Positions 1-10,475 of a stretch of 64,000 bases of DNA are shown here, one piece after another. Under the pieces are notes generated by a model that worked only from the letters and a program-made list of their open reading frames with translations, was not told the origin of the DNA and searched no databases. The DNA comes from Phymatolithon calcareum (taxonomy: Eukaryota > Rhodophyta > Florideophyceae > Hapalidiales): positions 1,178,001 through 1,242,000 of the forward strand of contig OZ345374.1 in the NCBI GenBank assembly GCA_977006965.1. Direction: 5' to 3'. Made by a program: the position numbers and the translations under genes. Positions within the stretch are counted from its first letter, which is position 1, and every line of letters starts with the position of its first letter.

Positions 1-1
1 G

Positions 2-3000
2 CCCAGCACACGCGTCAGAAAGAAGAAGCGAAGACGTGTCTCAAAAACTGGTACCAACTGGGCAGACATACGGATACCAGCGTCAAGGAATCCGGTCGCA
101 CCTACCACGAGCCCCCCGCAAACCCCTCAGCGGTCTGTTGTTTTTGATACAACAAGCAGCTCAGAAGGTGAGTCTTTATCACCGAACAATCCGCGCGCAT
201 TTTTACTGCAGCAGGTCAGACGGCAGCGAGCTGCACTTGATGATGATTCTGCAGCGCTGCATTCAAGTCCGCATTCTGTCGCAGAACCTATACACCGAAA
301 TCCCAGACGTTGGCTCTTTACCGATGTTGATAGCGAATCATCTTCTCCTGCTATGCCCGATGTTGACGCAGAGAATGTCGACACAATTCAAGCCCAAATT
401 AAGTTTGCAGACGAAACTATCGCAGCTGCCGCCTCGCCGACAGTGCCGCTTGAAAATTCGACTCCAATTTGCCATATTAATTCCAAGCCAACACCAAATC
501 GGGAATCAAGTTTGCAATCAGGTCTCGTCACAAGCTTAGCACGGACCGCAGATCCTAGTACGGCCTCCATGACATGCGTTGAAATTGCGAAGTCCCTACC
601 GGCACCGCTTGCAGCTTCAAATGCTAGACCGGGATACAGTTCTGATGCTGCGGCAGTTTTGGGAAAACTCGACAATCCAGTGGTCAGAGGGGATGGGAAG
701 ACGATAGTTGGACCGGGTAGAGAATCTTTTCTTTCTCATGGGGTTGCGACAGTGGAAATTGCCAAATTCAATCCAGCATCAAGCAGGAAACCAGATAGAG
801 AACAGGTTAACTCAAGTGCGGAGCGAACGGCGGAACCAATCGTGGGAGTAAGCGCTGAGTTTGACGCCGAGGAGATAATCACTGCAGCGGAAAAAGTCGC
901 TGCCATGTCGCACGTGAAGGGAGCTTCTTCATCGCTCAGCCCTCGAACAGAGCTCTGTGGAAATGATTGCGCCGTCAAGGAAGGAAGTCAAAGTCCTCCA
1001 AGTCTGGACTTGCCGTTTTCGTACCGGAAAGACTCGGAAGATCCTTCGTTACTCACTGTTTCGAGGAGTCAGGCACCTTCCAGTGTTTCTCTTCCGAATG
1101 ACCAACCGCAGCCACAGTCCGTACCTGTCATGTCAACTGAAGGCTCTGTTCGCGAGAGTGGAGTCCAGCCGCGACCTAACGATAGTATGGAAAAATTGGA
1201 CACAGCTCTTTCGAATCCGGGCATCACAGGGGATCCTTCGTTACTCGTTACGCTGCAAGCTGTTTCGAAGAGTAAGACTACGAGTGCTTCCCTGCTAGAT
1301 GGTCAACCTTTGCACTCTATGCCTACTCTGCCAAATGAGTCAGGGCTCAATGCTATTGAAGTTCATTCGCGACCTGAAGGAGGCTTGCAAGAATTCGGTG
1401 GTAGAACAAGTGTCCGAAGACCAATGCGGAATGATATGTCTGACTCGGTTCCAGCACATCCAGATTCAATCACCCAACCTGAAAAGACAAGTAAGGAACG
1501 CAACAAAAAGAGGTTACAGAATCGCACCGTCAAGTTATGGAATAACGCCACTTCTGAACCTCTTTCTGATCCTGTCTCTATTCTTGATGCCGAAGAATAT
1601 ATTTTGCAAAATCCCCACTGTTGGGTGAACCCACCTAGTCGAACGACATCTGATATCTTGCCGAAAAGCTTTGGTTCGTCGGCTGAATTGGAAAACTGGA
1701 TGAACAATGAAGCAAATATTGCTGCTGTCCGCCGCGTGATGATATGGAATCCGTGCGGCGGCATCATATTACCGTTTGCCGAAAGTCCCATCGTATCGTC
1801 CGTCATCGAATTCCTCGTAGAGCACCCTGAGCTGGATATTTTTTCTTCGTCGTATTTGAAAAATGTCGGAAATGATGAGCAGAATTCCCGGAGGAGCGAC
1901 AAGCGTGACGAATCTGAAGTTGAGAATCCAGAATCTGTTGTAGATGCCGTGCAACAAATTCGCGATGAATCACTGTCGAAGAAGAGCACGATATACATTG
2001 ACCCTAAGACAACTGAGACTGCGCCATCTAAGTCCGTTAAGAGTCGACATCTGCAATTCGTTAACGGCGTCTCTGGATTTGCATCAGGGACATCTCTGTC
2101 CAAGCCGCAAAGGATCGAACAAGGAGCAGACGATGGGATTAGTAATGCACCCTCTGAGGCCGTCGGAGGTCAAGCTGTGCAACGCGAGAAAGGTGTTTCG
2201 GACAGCATTTTAGGCGCTGAGCTGTCCAAACCTCAGAGGGAACAGTCAGGTGACGGGGGGACTAGTAGTGCTGCAATCAAAGATGTTTTTGACACCGATG
2301 ATAGTCCATCTCCCAGCCCAAAACTACCTCTTTTCAAGCGCATGCGACCGGATGGAAGCGACCTAGCACGGGAACCTGAGGCAAAGCGTCTGAAAGTGTC
2401 AGAGGAATCTACAGACGATGACAATACTATTGCATCTGGTTTGGATATTCTGGAAGCTCATCCAGCGCCAATTAAGCTACCAGAAAAGCGCGATACTTTT
2501 AAGCTGAAGGACTCAAGCGCCTCCTCGGACTCATCTGACTATTTGGACACTGTCGAACCACTGCAGGCGAAAAGTGTGCCCCTGAAATTAAGATTGCGGA
2601 GAAAGGACAGCGAACTGAGTCTCAGGTCTGGCGTTGCGTCTAAAACTGTTGAGTTAGGGACGCGTTCCACCAATGCTTCCAGCATACTCTTGCGTCTTCC
2701 TCTGAAGAGACCGGATGAAGAGGCTCCTGGCGAGTCTGTGTACATATGGAATATGGCAACTGGCTCAAAATCTGCACGGGCCGTCCGCATCCGCGATATT
2801 TCTAAGATGTGTGATGGTGATTCCGGCATTTTTGTTTATCATGGGCAAGACAGTGAAAGCTGGAAAAATCGGTGTAGCGATGCCGACGCCCAGTATTGGA
2901 TCGTTAACGATGACCCTGCGCCTCGTCGCAACAGGAAAGTGCGAATATGGGATTTTGGCAACTCAACGTTGCTTCCGTTCAAGACTTCTCCGACCGTCAA

Positions 3001-6000
3001 AAATCTTGAGTCCTTTTTGCGGGGCAAGAATGCTGCTGTATTTTGCGAGCGGTTTTTGAAAAGGCCTAAGTCACAATCTCCACTTGCTATCGGTGAGGGA
3101 TCGACACGGTCGTCAATTGCGGGTTCTTTTGTGTCATCCTTTAAGCCATCTCCTGGGCACTTTTTCAGAGCCATGGTCATTCACAAGGTTTTAGTGCCCT
3201 TGCGTCGACTCGGTCGACCGAAACATGTGTATCGCTGTGACGAGAGACCACAGCTTTGGAACACTTTTACCCATTCCGTTGTGCGACCTGATCGAGGACC
3301 TCCCAAGGGACAGATTGTGTCGCAACTGATTAGGCCGTCAACAAGATACGAAATTTTCCTCGGCCAAGATGTTCTTTTGGAAACTGCGGCTACGCAGCAC
3401 ATGGAACTAGTCCCAATATCTGGAAATGCTCCACCCAATATTGCTTCGTATTGGAATCGGAGAAGGTCGTCGCGGGAAGAGGTGCCTCTTGATAATACGA
3501 GTACTATCGATCAGATTCTTGAGAGAGGGAAGCTTACGTTGTACGTTGGTCAGGACTGGGGGCGAGGCGATGATGAGCGTCAAAGATACGTTTATACAAT
3601 ATTGAAACAGGCTATAGACCGCTACAAACACGGTGGTCTGGGCCTGTACAAGCAGCATTTTATGCTTGCGTATCGCGGCGAGGAGGTGTCGAAGCTCATT
3701 GCGACCGGTTGGATTCCTATGGTCGTGTCGGCGAATACCCCTCTGTCTGAGGCGTTTATCTTTTGGGATAATCTCAGCGAGCGAAGGTTTTCACCAGGAG
3801 ACAGAGACGGACTAACATTGGGGGAATTCCTATCTCGTCATGAGGGTTTATACATTCCTTATGTGGGTCAAGACCTCCAACAGAGGAGTACTGAAGAACT
3901 TAATCACTGGTTCGAAGTTCTGAAATGGGCTCCTGGTTGCCGAGGCTGTGCGTTTGTTCCCATGCTGACCAAACAGAGGCCTTGCCTTCCGCCAAAGCAC
4001 CAGAGACGGCTGAGGGGCAAAGAAGGAAGGAATGCCAAAAGTGTTCGCATTGTTCAACCAGCTCCCGAGAAAGCGATTGACGAGCGACGGGCAAAACGGA
4101 CATCAGAAAAGCTGAAGGCTAGTGAGTCGAAGGATGCGCCGGAACTGTCGCGCAGTCGCAATGAGTCCGAGCTTAAGGAAGTTGATGATGCTGAGGTTGT
4201 TACGGATGAGGAAGATGTGTACCGCGAAAAGTTTAAGGGCTTCCTTATCTCCAAGACGTTGTCAGAAGAGCTGCATTCTCTCAATTCAAAGTCTCCAGTT
4301 CTTGTACGAAACAAGCCCACAGGACTAATTCTTCCCCAAGAGCAATCACCAACACTTGAAACGCTAGCAAGTTTTTTGACGGAAAACATCGATTATGAAA
4401 TCTACGATCGGTACTCGTGCTCTTCTGCTGAGGAAACTGAGGGCACAAGTTTGACTGCTGTTAGTGATGCAGACGTCTTCATTCGGGCAAAACTTGCGGG
4501 ACAGCGTGAAGCCAATCGCTTGCAATGCGTAGTTCCCGAAATTTTGAAGGCAACTCGTATCGGAGATCCTCTTCAAAAAGTCAAGGAAGAACTTGAGGAA
4601 GAGCTGTCCACATGTGGCCAATTCGGGAAGCTTATAGCTAAATTGCGCTGCGGAGAATTTGTTGCTCTCGCGGACAAATTGCTTGAACATCTGGAATCAC
4701 TTGATGTCTTCAACTTTTACACTGAAGAAGGCGATAATGTGTTTGGTACTCCGGACATTTTATCTATTCGTGATGACCTACAATTGGGTTCTTCCTTTTT
4801 GGTCCATGATGTCATCAAAGCGTTTCGAGAAAATTGCTCTGCTGCGATACAGTACAATCCTGCCAATACAATCTTACACGAAGAAATTGTTCTACTATAT
4901 CATCAAGGCGAACAAGTGATCTCCTCTTTTTTCGATGACAATTTGGAAAGTATGAGGGCGGATCTGGCGGTTTTCAAAATTCTTGAGTTGACAGTCAAGG
5001 CGCTGAAGCAATCGGATGAGTCCAAAAGTACTAAAACGAAAACTGCGGAGGATCCATTGCGGCACATCGTGCATAGATCATCTCCCGGAAAAATTTTGCA
5101 ACGAAACCCATACCTCAACTATCGAGATGAAGCTGGGTATTCACTCATGGGTAAACCGCACAGTGCAAAAGTATTGGGTTTACTTATTGACGAAGACCAA
5201 TCTTGTCTCAAGGACATTGAAAGGATGCATTGGGCAGTGGATACGAGCTGCCATTTATGCTCAAAGCCAATTGCGGATGTGTACAGCAATTCATTGCCCT
5301 GTGCAAACAGAATATTTGGAACATGTCAGCGGATTGTGTGCAGAGGATGCTGGCAAAGAAACCAAAAGGTTGATGCCAATGCGTTTGTCATTATGCGAGC
5401 GTCGGGAAGCTGGCATTGTTTACATTGCACTGGCATTTGTCGAAAGCAAAAACGTGCTTGCTCCAAGCACGATCCTCCGCAGCCTGACCCAGTGGTGCGA
5501 GAGATTTCATTTGTTGTGGACACTCGAGACATAAGGGACAACACGAGCGTCACGGCTGTATTTGCGCGCTGTCAACAGAATGGTGAATATGAGGAATTTC
5601 AAGATGACAAACAAGTATCTGGTGCGAGCGATGGCAAAGGCGTATGGCGGTGCAGAACGAAGCTGGCCGTAGGCGGTTATCGTGTCAAGATTTTCGCCAA
5701 GGACAAGTGGATAGCGAGCTCCATTCTTCATGTATTTCCTGTTGCCAGAACGAGAAAACGACCTGCCGAGGCGCAATTAGATCGAGCAGATGATGCAGTA
5801 AGATTCAGCAAAGCGGATTGGAATCCATATCGACGTTACCGGGCACCGAAGGTGGAATGGGAAGAAGGCACTAGCACAGGTGAAGGAAATGTGGTGTCTC
5901 TTCGATCAGGGCCGATTCGTGAGAGTAGTCGAACTGAAGGGTACAATTGGTCGTCGTCGAAACGGCACAAAATCACACGTTGGCGTCCTAAGATTGACGG

Positions 6001-6613
6001 TTGCATTCCGCCGCAAATACCTACAATTGTGACTACGAATGCTGTACCTTTTCTGCCGGAAGAAGATGTGCATTCTGGTGGAGAATCAGTAGGTCTCTTT
6101 ACCAAAATAATGGTGAAGAAGAAGAAGTCGTATGCTGAGTTCAGTAAGGAGCTGATGGCAAGCAAGTACGACAAAATGTTGAAGCACTCGCTGTGGGGTC
6201 TTGTTGTCTGTCGAAGCATGATTCACGGAAGCGGGCTGTTTACTGTGTCTGGGTACGGTAAAGGAGACTTGATTGTGGAATATGCGGGAGACCTGATTCG
6301 AACGCCGATTGCGGACTTGAGGGAGGCACGATACGAAGCTGCTGGTTTGGGCACGTACTTGTTCAAAGTGAACGAACACCAGATTGTGGATGCAACGGTG
6401 CGGAGTAATCGAGCGCGATTCGTGAATCATTGTTGCGATCCGAACATGGCTGCGGAGATTATTTCTGTGAGGGGAAGGGATCTGGTTGTGCTGCGGGCGA
6501 TCCGACCTATTCCTCCTTTCGCCGAGCTAACATTTGACTACCAATTGCCCCTGGAGGACAAGAAGTTGCAATGTCAGTGTAAATCGTGGAACTGCATAGG
6601 AGTGATGAATTAA
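2..6613 (+). CDS. SET-domain histone methyltransferase with 4CXXC zinc finger, 5' partial
   Basis: The reading frame is open from base 2, so the ATG at 353 is internal and the true start lies left of the window; the extra N-terminal part carries a basic RKKKRRR stretch typical of a nuclear signal. Residue numbers here count from the ATG at 353. A C-terminal SET domain (about 1943-2086) shows GSGLF, VEYAGDLI, NHCCDPN, ELTFDY and a post-SET CxCxxxxC ending at the stop, the trithorax/MLL type that methylates histone H3, usually lysine 4. A cysteine cluster at about 1633-1705 (CHLC, CRGC, WHCLHC, GIC) matches the zf-4CXXC_R1 domain. Residues 393-1350 contain about eight spaced motifs built on W-N/D followed by a GQD or aromatic end. 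The N-terminal third is Ser/Pro-rich and looks disordered. No intron is seen. The enzyme class is secure; the lysine target is inferred. Confidence 0.9.
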   Translation, partial: PSTRVRKKKRRRVSKTGTNWADIRIPASRNPVAPTTSPPQTPQRSVVFDTTSSSEGESLSPNNPRAFLLQQVRRQRAALDDDSAALHSSPHSVAEPIHRNPRRWLFTDVDSESSSPAMPDVDAENVDTIQAQIKFADETIAAAASPTVPLENSTPICHINSKPTPNRESSLQSGLVTSLARTADPSTASMTCVEIAKSLPAPLAASNARPGYSSDAAAVLGKLDNPVVRGDGKTIVGPGRESFLSHGVATVEIAKFNPASSRKPDREQVNSSAERTAEPIVGVSAEFDAEEIITAAEKVAAMSHVKGASSSLSPRTELCGNDCAVKEGSQSPPSLDLPFSYRKDSEDPSLLTVSRSQAPSSVSLPNDQPQPQSVPVMSTEGSVRESGVQPRPNDSMEKLDTALSNPGITGDPSLLVTLQAVSKSKTTSASLLDGQPLHSMPTLPNESGLNAIEVHSRPEGGLQEFGGRTSVRRPMRNDMSDSVPAHPDSITQPEKTSKERNKKRLQNRTVKLWNNATSEPLSDPVSILDAEEYILQNPHCWVNPPSRTTSDILPKSFGSSAELENWMNNEANIAAVRRVMIWNPCGGIILPFAESPIVSSVIEFLVEHPELDIFSSSYLKNVGNDEQNSRRSDKRDESEVENPESVVDAVQQIRDESLSKKSTIYIDPKTTETAPSKSVKSRHLQFVNGVSGFASGTSLSKPQRIEQGADDGISNAPSEAVGGQAVQREKGVSDSILGAELSKPQREQSGDGGTSSAAIKDVFDTDDSPSPSPKLPLFKRMRPDGSDLAREPEAKRLKVSEESTDDDNTIASGLDILEAHPAPIKLPEKRDTFKLKDSSASSDSSDYLDTVEPLQAKSVPLKLRLRRKDSELSLRSGVASKTVELGTRSTNASSILLRLPLKRPDEEAPGESVYIWNMATGSKSARAVRIRDISKMCDGDSGIFVYHGQDSESWKNRCSDADAQYWIVNDDPAPRRNRKVRIWDFGNSTLLPFKTSPTVKNLESFLRGKNAAVFCERFLKRPKSQSPLAIGEGSTRSSIAGSFVSSFKPSPGHFFRAMVIHKVLVPLRRLGRPKHVYRCDERPQLWNTFTHSVVRPDRGPPKGQIVSQLIRPSTRYEIFLGQDVLLETAATQHMELVPISGNAPPNIASYWNRRRSSREEVPLDNTSTIDQILERGKLTLYVGQDWGRGDDERQRYVYTILKQAIDRYKHGGLGLYKQHFMLAYRGEEVSKLIATGWIPMVVSANTPLSEAFIFWDNLSERRFSPGDRDGLTLGEFLSRHEGLYIPYVGQDLQQRSTEELNHWFEVLKWAPGCRGCAFVPMLTKQRPCLPPKHQRRLRGKEGRNAKSVRIVQPAPEKAIDERRAKRTSEKLKASESKDAPELSRSRNESELKEVDDAEVVTDEEDVYREKFKGFLISKTLSEELHSLNSKSPVLVRNKPTGLILPQEQSPTLETLASFLTENIDYEIYDRYSCSSAEETEGTSLTAVSDADVFIRAKLAGQREANRLQCVVPEILKATRIGDPLQKVKEELEEELSTCGQFGKLIAKLRCGEFVALADKLLEHLESLDVFNFYTEEGDNVFGTPDILSIRDDLQLGSSFLVHDVIKAFRENCSAAIQYNPANTILHEEIVLLYHQGEQVISSFFDDNLESMRADLAVFKILELTVKALKQSDESKSTKTKTAEDPLRHIVHRSSPGKILQRNPYLNYRDEAGYSLMGKPHSAKVLGLLIDEDQSCLKDIERMHWAVDTSCHLCSKPIADVYSNSLPCANRIFGTCQRIVCRGCWQRNQKVDANAFVIMRASGSWHCLHCTGICRKQKRACSKHDPPQPDPVVREISFVVDTRDIRDNTSVTAVFARCQQNGEYEEFQDDKQVSGASDGKGVWRCRTKLAVGGYRVKIFAKDKWIASSILHVFPVARTRKRPAEAQLDRADDAVRFSKADWNPYRRYRAPKVEWEEGTSTGEGNVVSLRSGPIRESSRTEGYNWSSSKRHKITRWRPKIDGCIPPQIPTIVTTNAVPFLPEEDVHSGGESVGLFTKIMVKKKKSYAEFSKELMASKYDKMLKHSLWGLVVCRSMIHGSGLFTVSGYGKGDLIVEYAGDLIRTPIADLREARYEAAGLGTYLFKVNEHQIVDATVRSNRARFVNHCCDPNMAAEIISVRGRDLVVLRAIRPIPPFAELTFDYQLPLEDKKLQCQCKSWNCIGVMN

Positions 6614-7072
6614 TTTTGAAGGACCTGTACAGTACTACTAGAAACGTCACATACTCATTTGTTTATTACTAAGTTAACTGCAGTTCACGAATAAAAGAGA
6701 AATCAAAAGAATTTCTCTTCAACATAAGTTTCTGCGCTAAGCACTACAGACTGGAAGCTTTACTAACACATCTGGAGCGCATTGAAGCATTCGATCGGTG
6801 CCTTTGCTTTGCATCTCAGCAGGCAATTGCGGGCTTGGGCACGCGAGAGAATGAACAACCGGAACGGTTCAAAGTTGTAAAAAATGTGAAGAGGCTGAAG
6901 AGCAGGAAACGACAGTAATAGCACCCTACAGTAGTGGGTTGAGCGATGTTGTCAAACGACTTTATAAATAAGATGCGGAAGTAAACCGTCACGCTGAATG
7001 GAGACAAAAGAGGGCATAAACATATGAAAAACAAGCAAACAAGCAATGCACAAAAGACACAAGAAACGTAAC
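6614..7072. other. Intergenic between two convergent 3' ends
   Basis: No gene is seen. AATAAA at 6690-6695, 77 bases after the SET-gene stop, is a plausible polyadenylation signal on the plus strand. The opposite gene ends at 7073. Confidence 0.5.
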
Positions 7073-7941
7073 TCACTGAAGCAGGGAATGGGAATCGCGA
7101 GACATAGAAGGCGGCAGGGGAAGCTCCACAGAATGCTGCAAACGGCGCTTGTAAACCTGCTCATTCTCCAAGGTGCGGTCCATCTGTTTGCGAATGGTTT
7201 GCTGACGCCTGCGCATGTTGCTGCGACCGTACGTGTAACACTGGCCACGCTTCGGGCCTGAAAAAAGGCACTTGCATGAAAAGTCAGTTCAGTCAAATTA
7301 GGAGAATAGTACAAAAAGGGGGACTGACGGAAGCAGAACCTACAAACACCGCGACAATGACAGCAAGTCCAACCATCCTCGTAGACCCAACCGTTTTCCG
7401 CGAAACAGCGCACACAAACAACCTTGCGACAGACGGCTTCCTTGATCCTTGCACATGCATGCACCTTGACATTTTTCGCAGACCGGCAGCAAACATGACA
7501 ATGCATGCTCGGCACGGCGTCCGCGTAGTGCTTGACTGGCACATGCTTGCGTGACTTCGCGATGCCAGAGGAGGCCACGCCTGGCGTACGAATGGCCGCA
7601 GAGGGGACAAACGGTGCGGCAGCGGAAATTCCAGACTTAACCAGTACCGGGGTGGGTACCAGGCGCGACAAGGGAAGGTGCGCCTCTGCGCGGGACGAGA
7701 TGACACGGGGCTGCGACGTGGAGTAGCGGAGCCCGGCGAGGGTTGAAGCGGCGCCAATGGCGGAGACGGGAGGGGGACGCGTGGGGGGCGGGGTGGAGTT
7801 GCGGTGCGAACCGGCACGGACGTAGGTGAGAAGACTCTCGCGGGCGGACGGTTCGAGGGAGCGAACTATTGTCAGAAGCATGTCGTCCAGCTTTGGGAGG
7901 GGACCAGAGCCCCGAGGGGGCTCCCCACGGTTGGTCATCAC
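7073..7941 (-). CDS. CDCA7-like protein with 4CXXC zinc finger (two exons)
   Basis: The zf-4CXXC_R1 pattern runs from about residue 146: CHVC, a spaced pair of cysteines, CVRC, then W-x-CCHCRGVC-x2-C. In CDCA7 this fold binds hemimethylated or non-B DNA and recruits the HELLS remodeller for DNA methylation upkeep; that role here is inferred from the family. The single long frame breaks its motif near 7329. A 71-base intron at 7258-7328 (donor GTCAGT, acceptor TTTTTTCAG) restores it, giving exons 7329-7941 and 7073-7257, 265 residues, with the last cysteine in PKRGQC and a basic tail (GRSNMRRRQQ). The N-terminal half is proline/serine-rich. It is convergent with the SET gene, which carries the same rare zinc finger. 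It could instead be another class of 4CXXC protein. Confidence 0.8.
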
Positions 7942-8759
7942 CCGTCAATCGATCGATCGATGGCGAGGGGCGGGTTGTCAGCGAGATGGCTGGCAGTCGA
8001 AGGTCGGAGCCCGTGCTTCTATAGGGATTCGGGGGAGCGCGGGACGGCGGAAAGTGCATTCTGTGGCCGGACCGGACGCTCATCGCTGCACTTCTGTGTG
8101 CATTGTGTGAGATGTGAATTTGTTACTCGACGCAGGAGTGTGGATCATTCAACAGGCAGGCAGCCACGCAGAATTACACGGGATGGGTAGAGCCAATTCA
8201 GAGGGGAACAAGTAAAAGGCGATACTAACGCGGGGGGGGGGGGGGTCCATTGTGCTACATGCATGTGAATTACAAGATAATGCCAGAGTGGTTTGGGTAG
8301 ACGAGAATATCGTTGCAACAGAGCACGAAGAAAGTGGTAAAGTATTTACCTCAATTGAAATTCAGAGGCCGTTGGGAAATGAAAGAAATGCATGATCTGC
8401 TCCAACTGAAGATCGGTTTGGTTCCGCGGCAGTAAATCAGATGCCGAATAGGACACGTATCTGATCCACCAAAATTATTATTTGTTTGCAATACAATCAA
8501 CTTATGGCGTACCAGTTCATGATACAATCAACTTTTCGTAATGCAGTCAATAAATTATGTCCTGAATCAACTACTGTATCTATCTCGCGCCCATCTCGAT
8601 CCACTTTATTTCGTCTTTCCCACATCTACGCTTCCTCTAAATGAAGTCCCTGTGCCACGGTCAACTGATCAACTAAGTGATCCATATTTACCACGCACGT
8701 CAAAAGACTTATCGCTCTATTAACTACACCCCCATCGCTTCTGCACCCCCAATCACATA
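7942..8759. promoter_or_regulatory. Divergent promoter region of the 4CXXC gene and the PDI gene
   Basis: These 818 bases separate two divergent start codons. No gene is seen. A run of 14 G residues lies at 8232-8245. No clear TATA box was identified for either side. Confidence 0.4.
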
Positions 8760-10172
8760 ATGGCCGCCGCGGCTCTTAAGGGCCAGCGCAGTCCGCGCTG
8801 TCTGCTGCTCCTGGTAGCAGTGTTTGCATGCATTGCATTGGCATCAGCTGGCATGTACGGTCCGCAGGTAACAGAACTCACCGAGTCCAACTTCGACTCT
8901 GAGGTCATTAATTCAGCAGAGACCTGGATCGTCAAGTTCTATGCCCCGTGGTGCGGTCATTGCAAGTCCTCCGCCCCAGCCTTCACAAAGGCCGCAAAGC
9001 GTCTCCACGGCGTCGCACGCGTAGGCGTTGTCAACTGCGATGACCACGGGTCGCTTGCCCAGCGCTTCAATGTTCGCGGATTTCCAACAATCAAAACTTT
9101 CGCCGGGGAGGGCCACAGAGACCGTCGTCCCTCCGACTACAACGGCGACCGTTCCGCAGGAGCTATTTCACGCCATGCACGTAACATCATGCCGAGCTTT
9201 GTGGCACGCGTCATGTCAGATGGTGTCGACTCGTTCTTCAACGACCTCAAAAAACTTCCGCATGTCCTGCTCTTCACCGACAAGACTGACACTTCGGCGC
9301 TGTACAAGGGTATGGCTGCGAAATTCCGCAACTCGATTGCATTTGGCGAGGTCCGTAAGAAGGACGGCGAAGCCGCCGCGAAGCGATTTGATATATCCTC
9401 CTATCCCACTATCCTGGTCTTCCCACCTGGGAAGAGCGCTACTGATGATGCGAACAAGTATTCTGGCGCCATGAATGCTGATGCACTAATCTCCTACTTT
9501 GGCACAGTAGCAAAAGAGGGCGCGGACGCTGCGGGCGAAGGAGCTGCTGAAAGCGAGCAGGAGGTGGAGAAGAAGCCTGTATTTGCACAGCCAAAGGCGT
9601 ATGACGGCGAGGTGCAAAGCATTTCATCTAAAGCGGATTACATCGCCAAGTGCAGCGCACGCAACGATGGACGCCTGTGTGTACTCGGCCTTCTGTCCGG
9701 TGGATCTGAACACGCGCTCAAATCCGCACTTGCAGAGGCTGCAAAGCGCTATCTGTACGATAACCTAGCGTTTGCGGTTATTGACGTCGCAGAGGAGAAA
9801 GGCAAAGCGTTTGCCAGCGTGTTTGGGGATGCCCCGTTTGTAGCTGTCCGTGCACGAAAGGACAAGTTCTCTGCAATGCCCAAGACAGACAATGAAATTG
9901 ACATATCTGCCGTGACCGCGTTTATCGATCGCATTGTGGGCGGAGAAGTGCGCTATGCGAAGCTGGGCGAGCTTCCGGAATGGGAGACAGAGAAGAAGAA
10001 GAGTGAAGATATGAATAGTACTACGAATAACGCCACAGAATCACAGAAGGATGCTGATGCGGACGAAGGACAGTGTGGTACTGAGCCGCCAGAGGACGGC
10101 GGAAGCTGCAGTGCGCCCGACGCCAGTGCGGCGAAGGCGGATGCTGGTGCCGGAGGAAAGACAGAGTTGTAG
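8760..10172 (+). CDS. Protein disulfide isomerase, PDIA6/P5-like
   Basis: This ER lumen enzyme forms and rearranges disulfide bonds in secreted proteins. The 470-residue product begins with a signal peptide (hydrophobic core at residues 14-30). A thioredoxin domain follows with the active site WCGHC at 64-68, then FPTIKTF. A second thioredoxin-like domain (about 160-250; SSYPTILVF) lacks a CxxC pair. The C-terminal part is acidic and the protein ends in KTEL, a variant of the KDEL retrieval signal. PDIA6 of animals has two active a-type domains and a b domain; here only one CGHC is present, so the organisation is a plus b-like. No intron is seen. Confidence 0.9.
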   Translation: MAAAALKGQRSPRCLLLLVAVFACIALASAGMYGPQVTELTESNFDSEVINSAETWIVKFYAPWCGHCKSSAPAFTKAAKRLHGVARVGVVNCDDHGSLAQRFNVRGFPTIKTFAGEGHRDRRPSDYNGDRSAGAISRHARNIMPSFVARVMSDGVDSFFNDLKKLPHVLLFTDKTDTSALYKGMAAKFRNSIAFGEVRKKDGEAAAKRFDISSYPTILVFPPGKSATDDANKYSGAMNADALISYFGTVAKEGADAAGEGAAESEQEVEKKPVFAQPKAYDGEVQSISSKADYIAKCSARNDGRLCVLGLLSGGSEHALKSALAEAAKRYLYDNLAFAVIDVAEEKGKAFASVFGDAPFVAVRARKDKFSAMPKTDNEIDISAVTAFIDRIVGGEVRYAKLGELPEWETEKKKSEDMNSTTNNATESQKDADADEGQCGTEPPEDGGSCSAPDASAAKADAGAGGKTEL

Positions 10173-10475
10173 GTAAGGTGGAGGTGTAGGTAATGTGTAA
10201 AGAATAACCGTTGGAGATACTGTATCGACATTGTGCGCATCTGGGCGTATTCGCTCAACCAGAAAAGCACATACACGTAGAATCTTCTCAGCAAATTACG
10301 TCACTGTCGGCGAAGGTGGGCGAAGCACATGTAATTCGCAACGCCTTTTCCCCGCTAAATTGCAGGATATTCGAGGATGCATGCACTCTCCACTCTGACG
10401 ATGGGGCGGCACAGCTCGCAAGAGCAAGACGGTATCCCGTAAGAGGCACGACAGCGCCCGAGGGAAGTCACTCAC

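Noticed and set aside
353-6613. ATG at 353 as the start of the SET gene
   Set aside because: The frame is open to base 2 with coding-like content, so the true start is outside the window.
7293-7817. 174-codon minus frame overlapping the CDCA7-like exon
   Set aside because: It is a shadow of the zinc-finger gene in another frame.
8232-8245. G14 tract as a telomere or assembly gap
   Set aside because: It is a simple homopolymer inside a normal divergent promoter, with unique sequence on both sides.
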